In this document: piece after piece, positions 61,290 to 64,000 of the stretch
Position numbering within the stretch: the stretch's first letter is position 1
Layout of the letters: each line of letters starts with the position of its first letter
Source of the DNA: Neoroseomonas terrae
GTDB lineage: Bacteria > Pseudomonadota > Alphaproteobacteria > Acetobacterales > Acetobacteraceae
Assembly: GCF_018129025.1 (NCBI RefSeq)
Contig: NZ_JAAEDI010000001.1
Span: 227,342 to 291,341 of the forward strand
Reading direction: 5' to 3'
Length of the DNA: 64,000 nt
Translations under genes and position numbers: made by a program
The notes under the pieces: model-generated
Told to the model about the DNA's origin: nothing
The model's input: the letters and a program-made list of their open reading frames with translations, nothing else
Databases searched by the model: none

Positions 61290-62174
61290 ATGCTGGCTAT
61301 TCCCCCCGGCATCGATCCCGATCTGCTGCGTTCCTTCGTACTGATCGCCGAGGGTGGGTCCTTCACCCGCGCGGCCAACGCCGTTGGCCGGACGCAGTCC
61401 GCGGTTTCGATGCAGATTCGCCGGCTGGAAGATACGCTCGGGCAATCGCTGCTGCTGCGTGGACCGCGCGGCGTCGAAACGACGGCACATGGCGCCTGGC
61501 TGCTGGAGCGCGCGCGGCGGCTGCTTGCCATGCACGACGAGATCATCACCACCTTCCGCATGCCGCCGGTGTCGGGGACGGTTCGGCTCGGTACGCCCGA
61601 CGACTACGCGCTGCGCTGGTTGCCTGGCATCCTCGCTCGGTTTGCCGAGGTGCATCCGGCTGTCGAAGTGGCGGTGACCTGCGCGCCCTCGAGCGAGCTG
61701 GTCGAACGGCTCGTGCGGGAGGAGATCGACCTGACCCTGTTATCGGGCGGCAATGAGCGGGCAGGCATGGTTGGGCAGCCGCTTTGGCAGGCCGGGTTGC
61801 GCTGGATCGGCTCGGCCAGCCATGCGACGCACCGGCGATCACCCTTACCGTTGGCTGGAGCGCAGCCGAGCTGCGTGTGGCAACGCGCTGCCGTGCGTGC
61901 CCTCGATGCCGCCGGCATCCCCTGGCGGACCGCCTATACCAGTACTTCGCAGGCCGGGACCCTGGCGCCGGCGCTGGCGGGGCTGGCAGTGACCATTGGC
62001 CTGCCTGGGCCGCTGCCGCCGGGCCTTCGCTTTTTGGGGCCCGAGGACGGCATGCCGCCATTGCCCGATTTCTCGATCGTTCTGGTGACGGGCGATAGCG
62101 ACGGCCCTGTGGCGGAGACGCTGGCGGAGGCGATTCGCGCCGGCTTCGCCGAGGCAGCAGTGACGCAGGCTTGA
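61290..62174 (+). CDS. LysR family transcriptional regulator
   Basis: 294 aa. HTH: DPDLLRSFVLIAEGGSFTRA, ANAVGRTQSAVSMQIRRLED, TLGQSLLLRGPRGVETTAHG. The effector domain begins SGTVRLGTPDDYALRWLPGI, as in the LrhA/HexA-like group. GGAGG lies eight bases before the chosen ATG; an upstream ATG at 61260 would include the ribosome-binding site. The shared upstream region (AATCATTTGACGATGAACATC) is AT-richer and probably holds both promoters of the DUF1127-LysR pair. Confidence 0.92.
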   Translation: MLAIPPGIDPDLLRSFVLIAEGGSFTRAANAVGRTQSAVSMQIRRLEDTLGQSLLLRGPRGVETTAHGAWLLERARRLLAMHDEIITTFRMPPVSGTVRLGTPDDYALRWLPGILARFAEVHPAVEVAVTCAPSSELVERLVREEIDLTLLSGGNERAGMVGQPLWQAGLRWIGSASHATHRRSPLPLAGAQPSCVWQRAAVRALDAAGIPWRTAYTSTSQAGTLAPALAGLAVTIGLPGPLPPGLRFLGPEDGMPPLPDFSIVLVTGDSDGPVAETLAEAIRAGFAEAAVTQA

Positions 62175-62348
62175 GTGGAGCAGGCCATCATGTCATCTGC
62201 GGCATGAGGCCGAGGCCCGGCCTGGCGCAGTTGCGGGAGGCTGTATGGTGGACCGTCGCGGATTGGTCGCTCCCCTCATGAGGAGCTCGGTCGCCCTGGC
62301 TATACGGCAGTCACGCGACGGACGTTCCCTGGCGACGGCGCGCTGACC

Positions 62349-62933
62349 ATGGACGAGGCGGCGCGATTCGCCCGGTTGATGGAAGATGGCGCCTTGCTGC
62401 GGCGTCGCCTCGCCCAAGAAGCGACCAGTGCCGTCATCGCCATCGTCGACGCCTGCGAGGCGTCGATGCGCGCCGGGGGCAAGCTGTTCTTCTGCGGCAA
62501 CGGCGGCAGCGCGGCCGATGCGCAGCACTTGGCGACGGAATGGCTGGTGCGGCTGCGGTCAAAGGTTGAACGCCCGTCGTGGCCGGCGATTGCCCTTACG
62601 CTCGATCCGACGGCGCTGACGGCGGGGGGCAACGACTATGGCTTCGATGAGGTTTTCGCTCGCCCCCTGGCGGGACTCGGGCGAGCGGGCGATGTGCTGT
62701 TCGGCATCACCACGAGCGGCCGGTCGCCCAACGTACTGCGCGCGTTGGAAACGGCGCGGGGCATGGGGATCATGACAGTCGGCCTTCTTGGAGGAGACGG
62801 CGGTCCGGCCCGAGCCTTTTGCGATCACGCTCTGATCGTGCCCAGCAACGAAACTGCCCGGATCCAGGAAGCACACATCGCACTGGGGCACGCGGTGCTG
62901 GAACTGCTCGAGGATCGGTTGGTGCGCGCATGA
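62349..62933 (+). CDS. gmhA: SIS-domain sedoheptulose-7-phosphate isomerase
   Basis: 194 aa. GmhA features: KLFFCGNGGSAADAQHLATE, WPAIALTLDPTALTAGGNDY, GFDEVFARPLAGLGRAGDVL, FGITTSGRSPNVLRALETAR and QEAHIALGHAVLELLE, with active-site Glu/His in QEAHI. Converts sedoheptulose-7-phosphate to D-glycero-manno-heptose-7-phosphate for LPS core or capsule heptose. The stop overlaps the next gene's ATG. The 174 bases upstream contain no gene I can support. Confidence 0.9.
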   Translation: MDEAARFARLMEDGALLRRRLAQEATSAVIAIVDACEASMRAGGKLFFCGNGGSAADAQHLATEWLVRLRSKVERPSWPAIALTLDPTALTAGGNDYGFDEVFARPLAGLGRAGDVLFGITTSGRSPNVLRALETARGMGIMTVGLLGGDGGPARAFCDHALIVPSNETARIQEAHIALGHAVLELLEDRLVRA

Positions 62934-63901
62934 CCGTGCTGCTGACCGGTGCGGCCGGCTTCATAGGCATGCATGTGGCCGAGCTGCTGCTGTCCCGCGG
63001 CGATGAGGTGGTCGGGATAGACGACCTCAATGCCTATTACGATGTCGGTCTCAAGCGTGCCCGCCTCGCGAGGCTGGAATCGCGGCGAGGCTTCCGGTTC
63101 CTGGCGGCCGACGTGGCGAATCGTGAGGCCATGCTGGCGCTGGCGGGCCTCGAGCCTGGAACGACGCGGATTGTCCATCTGGCGGCCCAGCCGGGGGTTC
63201 GGCATTCGCTGGTCGACCCCTACGCCTATGTCCAGGCCAATGTGATGGGGCACTTGGTGGTGCTGGAGCTGGCACGGCGCCTGCCGCGGCTGGAGCACTT
63301 GGTCTATGCCTCTTCATCCTCGGTCTATGGCGGGAATCGTGAACTGCCCTTCGCCGAGACGGATCGGGTGGACCATCCGGTGTCGCTCTATGCTGCGACG
63401 AAGCGATCGGGCGAGCTGATTAGCGAATCCTACGCCCACCTGTTCGGTCTGCCGCAGACAGGGCTGCGGTTCTTCACCGTCTACGGGCCATGGGGCAGAC
63501 CGGACATGGCGCCCTGGATGTTCGCGGACGCGATCCTGGCTGGGCGCGCCATCACTCTCTACGACGCGGGTCGCCTGAAGCGGGATTTCACCTTCGTCGA
63601 GGATATCGCGGCAGGTGTGGTGGGCTGCCTGGACCACCCGGCACCGGCGTCGACGCCGCGGCTGCTCAACATCGGCAACCATCGCAGCGTGGAGGTCCGG
63701 CGTTTCGTGACGGTGCTGGAGGCGGCGCTCGGCCGGCCCGCCATCGTCGTGGATGCGCCGCGTCCGGCGACGGATGTGCCGGAGACCTTCGCGGATATCG
63801 ACGCGATCCGGACGATCTGCGGCTATGAGCCCCGTACCCCGATCGAGGTCGGTATTCCGCGTTTTGCGGAATGGTTTCTTTCTTGGCGAAAGGGGGGTTG
63901 A
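62930..63901 (+). CDS. NAD-dependent sugar-nucleotide epimerase (UDP-glucuronate 4-epimerase-like)
   Basis: 323 aa extended SDR. NAD motif VLLTGAAGFIGMHVAELLLS, IDDLNAYYDVGLKRARLARL (characteristic of UDP-glucuronate/UDP-glucose 4-epimerases), IVHLAAQPGVRHSLVDPYAY, VYASSSSVYGGNRELPF, catalytic YAATK and RFFTVYGPWGRPDMAPWMFA. Makes a C4-epimeric UDP sugar for surface glycans. ATGA overlap with gmhA supports a shared role in LPS or capsule synthesis. Confidence 0.9.
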   Translation: MTVLLTGAAGFIGMHVAELLLSRGDEVVGIDDLNAYYDVGLKRARLARLESRRGFRFLAADVANREAMLALAGLEPGTTRIVHLAAQPGVRHSLVDPYAYVQANVMGHLVVLELARRLPRLEHLVYASSSSVYGGNRELPFAETDRVDHPVSLYAATKRSGELISESYAHLFGLPQTGLRFFTVYGPWGRPDMAPWMFADAILAGRAITLYDAGRLKRDFTFVEDIAAGVVGCLDHPAPASTPRLLNIGNHRSVEVRRFVTVLEAALGRPAIVVDAPRPATDVPETFADIDAIRTICGYEPRTPIEVGIPRFAEWFLSWRKGG

Positions 63902-63953
63902 CCGCCCCCCCGACGCCCCGTAAAAGCCCGCTCACGCCGCTGGTGGGGCGGGG

Positions 63954-63982
63954 TTGACGGACTGGGGTTGAGGCCTTAGGTT
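63954..63982 (+). promoter_or_regulatory. Possible promoter reading out of the window
   Basis: TTGACG at 63954-63959 and TAGGTT at 63977-63982 with a 17-base spacer match a sigma-70-type layout. No gene start is seen before the window ends, so it would serve a rightward gene or RNA beyond 64000. Confidence 0.4.
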
Positions 63983-64000
63983 AGTCGCCCCGCTGAGGAA

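Noticed and set aside
1..64000. tRNA or rRNA genes, CRISPR arrays, insertion sequences, prophage and toxin-antitoxin pairs
   Set aside because: Read for cloverleaf patterns, regular short repeats, transposase motifs and terminal inverted repeats; none found. A dedicated tRNA/ncRNA search was not possible.

Overview
The window is GC-rich double-stranded bacterial DNA with tightly packed genes, many four-base ATGA/GTGA overlaps, and strong G/C preference at third codon positions. The gene content (DUF1674/SdhAF4, DUF1127, PhaR-type PHA regulator, many LysR regulators, tripartite-tricarboxylate solute-binding proteins, HyuA/HyuB hydantoinases, CaiB CoA-transferase, LpxO-like hydroxylase) suggests an alphaproteobacterium, most likely an environmental Acetobacteraceae of the Roseomonas type. 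This is inference from gene content, not a measured placement. I saw no rRNA, tRNA, CRISPR array, insertion sequence, prophage or plasmid functions.

Layout. 0-8 kb is housekeeping: a 58-aa SdhAF4-like assembly factor overlapping a DUF2237 gene, a membrane hybrid histidine kinase, and a leftward set of CHCC zinc-finger protein, DNA polymerase I and an MFS exporter. 7.5-21.8 kb holds two RND multidrug efflux systems, each with its own TetR-family regulator and a paired palindromic operator. Pump 1 has an adaptor and permease but no outer-membrane channel. Pump 2 is complete, with a lipoprotein adaptor, permease, NodT-type channel and terminal tetR. An LLM flavin monooxygenase and a YghU glutathione-dependent oxidoreductase lie between them. 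21.8-24.1 kb has an AT-hook/zinc-ribbon protein, an M15 peptidase lipoprotein and a DUF2272 lipoprotein.

24-34 kb is a catabolic island. It holds an orphan CoxL-type molybdopterin subunit followed by a LysR gene, a collapsed FAD-oxidoreductase pseudogene, and amidase, citryl-CoA-lyase-like, HyuB and HyuA genes. 34-38.7 kb has an orphan tricarboxylate-type binding protein and a phnCDE1E2 phosphonate/phosphite ABC transporter with a Pho-box-like site upstream, but no C-P lyase. 38.8-43.4 kb is a polyhydroxyalkanoate (PHA) locus: XRE regulator, PhaR, a small Trp-rich protein, a PhaC-like synthase with a cysteine nucleophile, and a PhaA thiolase. The overlap between the small protein and the synthase shows an odd alternation of coding frame.

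43.5-57 kb is a mosaic of small metabolic units: a binding protein plus flavoprotein dehydrogenase, LpxO-like hydroxylase, DoxX, LysR plus GMC oxidoreductase, MsrB, a DUF938 methyltransferase preceded by a coupled 38-aa reading frame, a large membrane protein, and IclR with an HMG-CoA-lyase-like protein and a CoA transferase. 56.8-64 kb has a secreted trypsin-like protease, a polysaccharide deacetylase, an acyl carrier protein plus AMP-ligase pair resembling aryl-polyene loading genes, a DUF1127/LysR divergent pair, and GmhA plus a sugar-nucleotide epimerase for surface polysaccharide. No canonical defence system or large biosynthetic cluster is present. The least explained parts are the PHA synthase module, the coupled 38-aa frame, the CoxL protein with glutamine at the catalytic glutamate position, and the AT-hook/zinc-ribbon protein.
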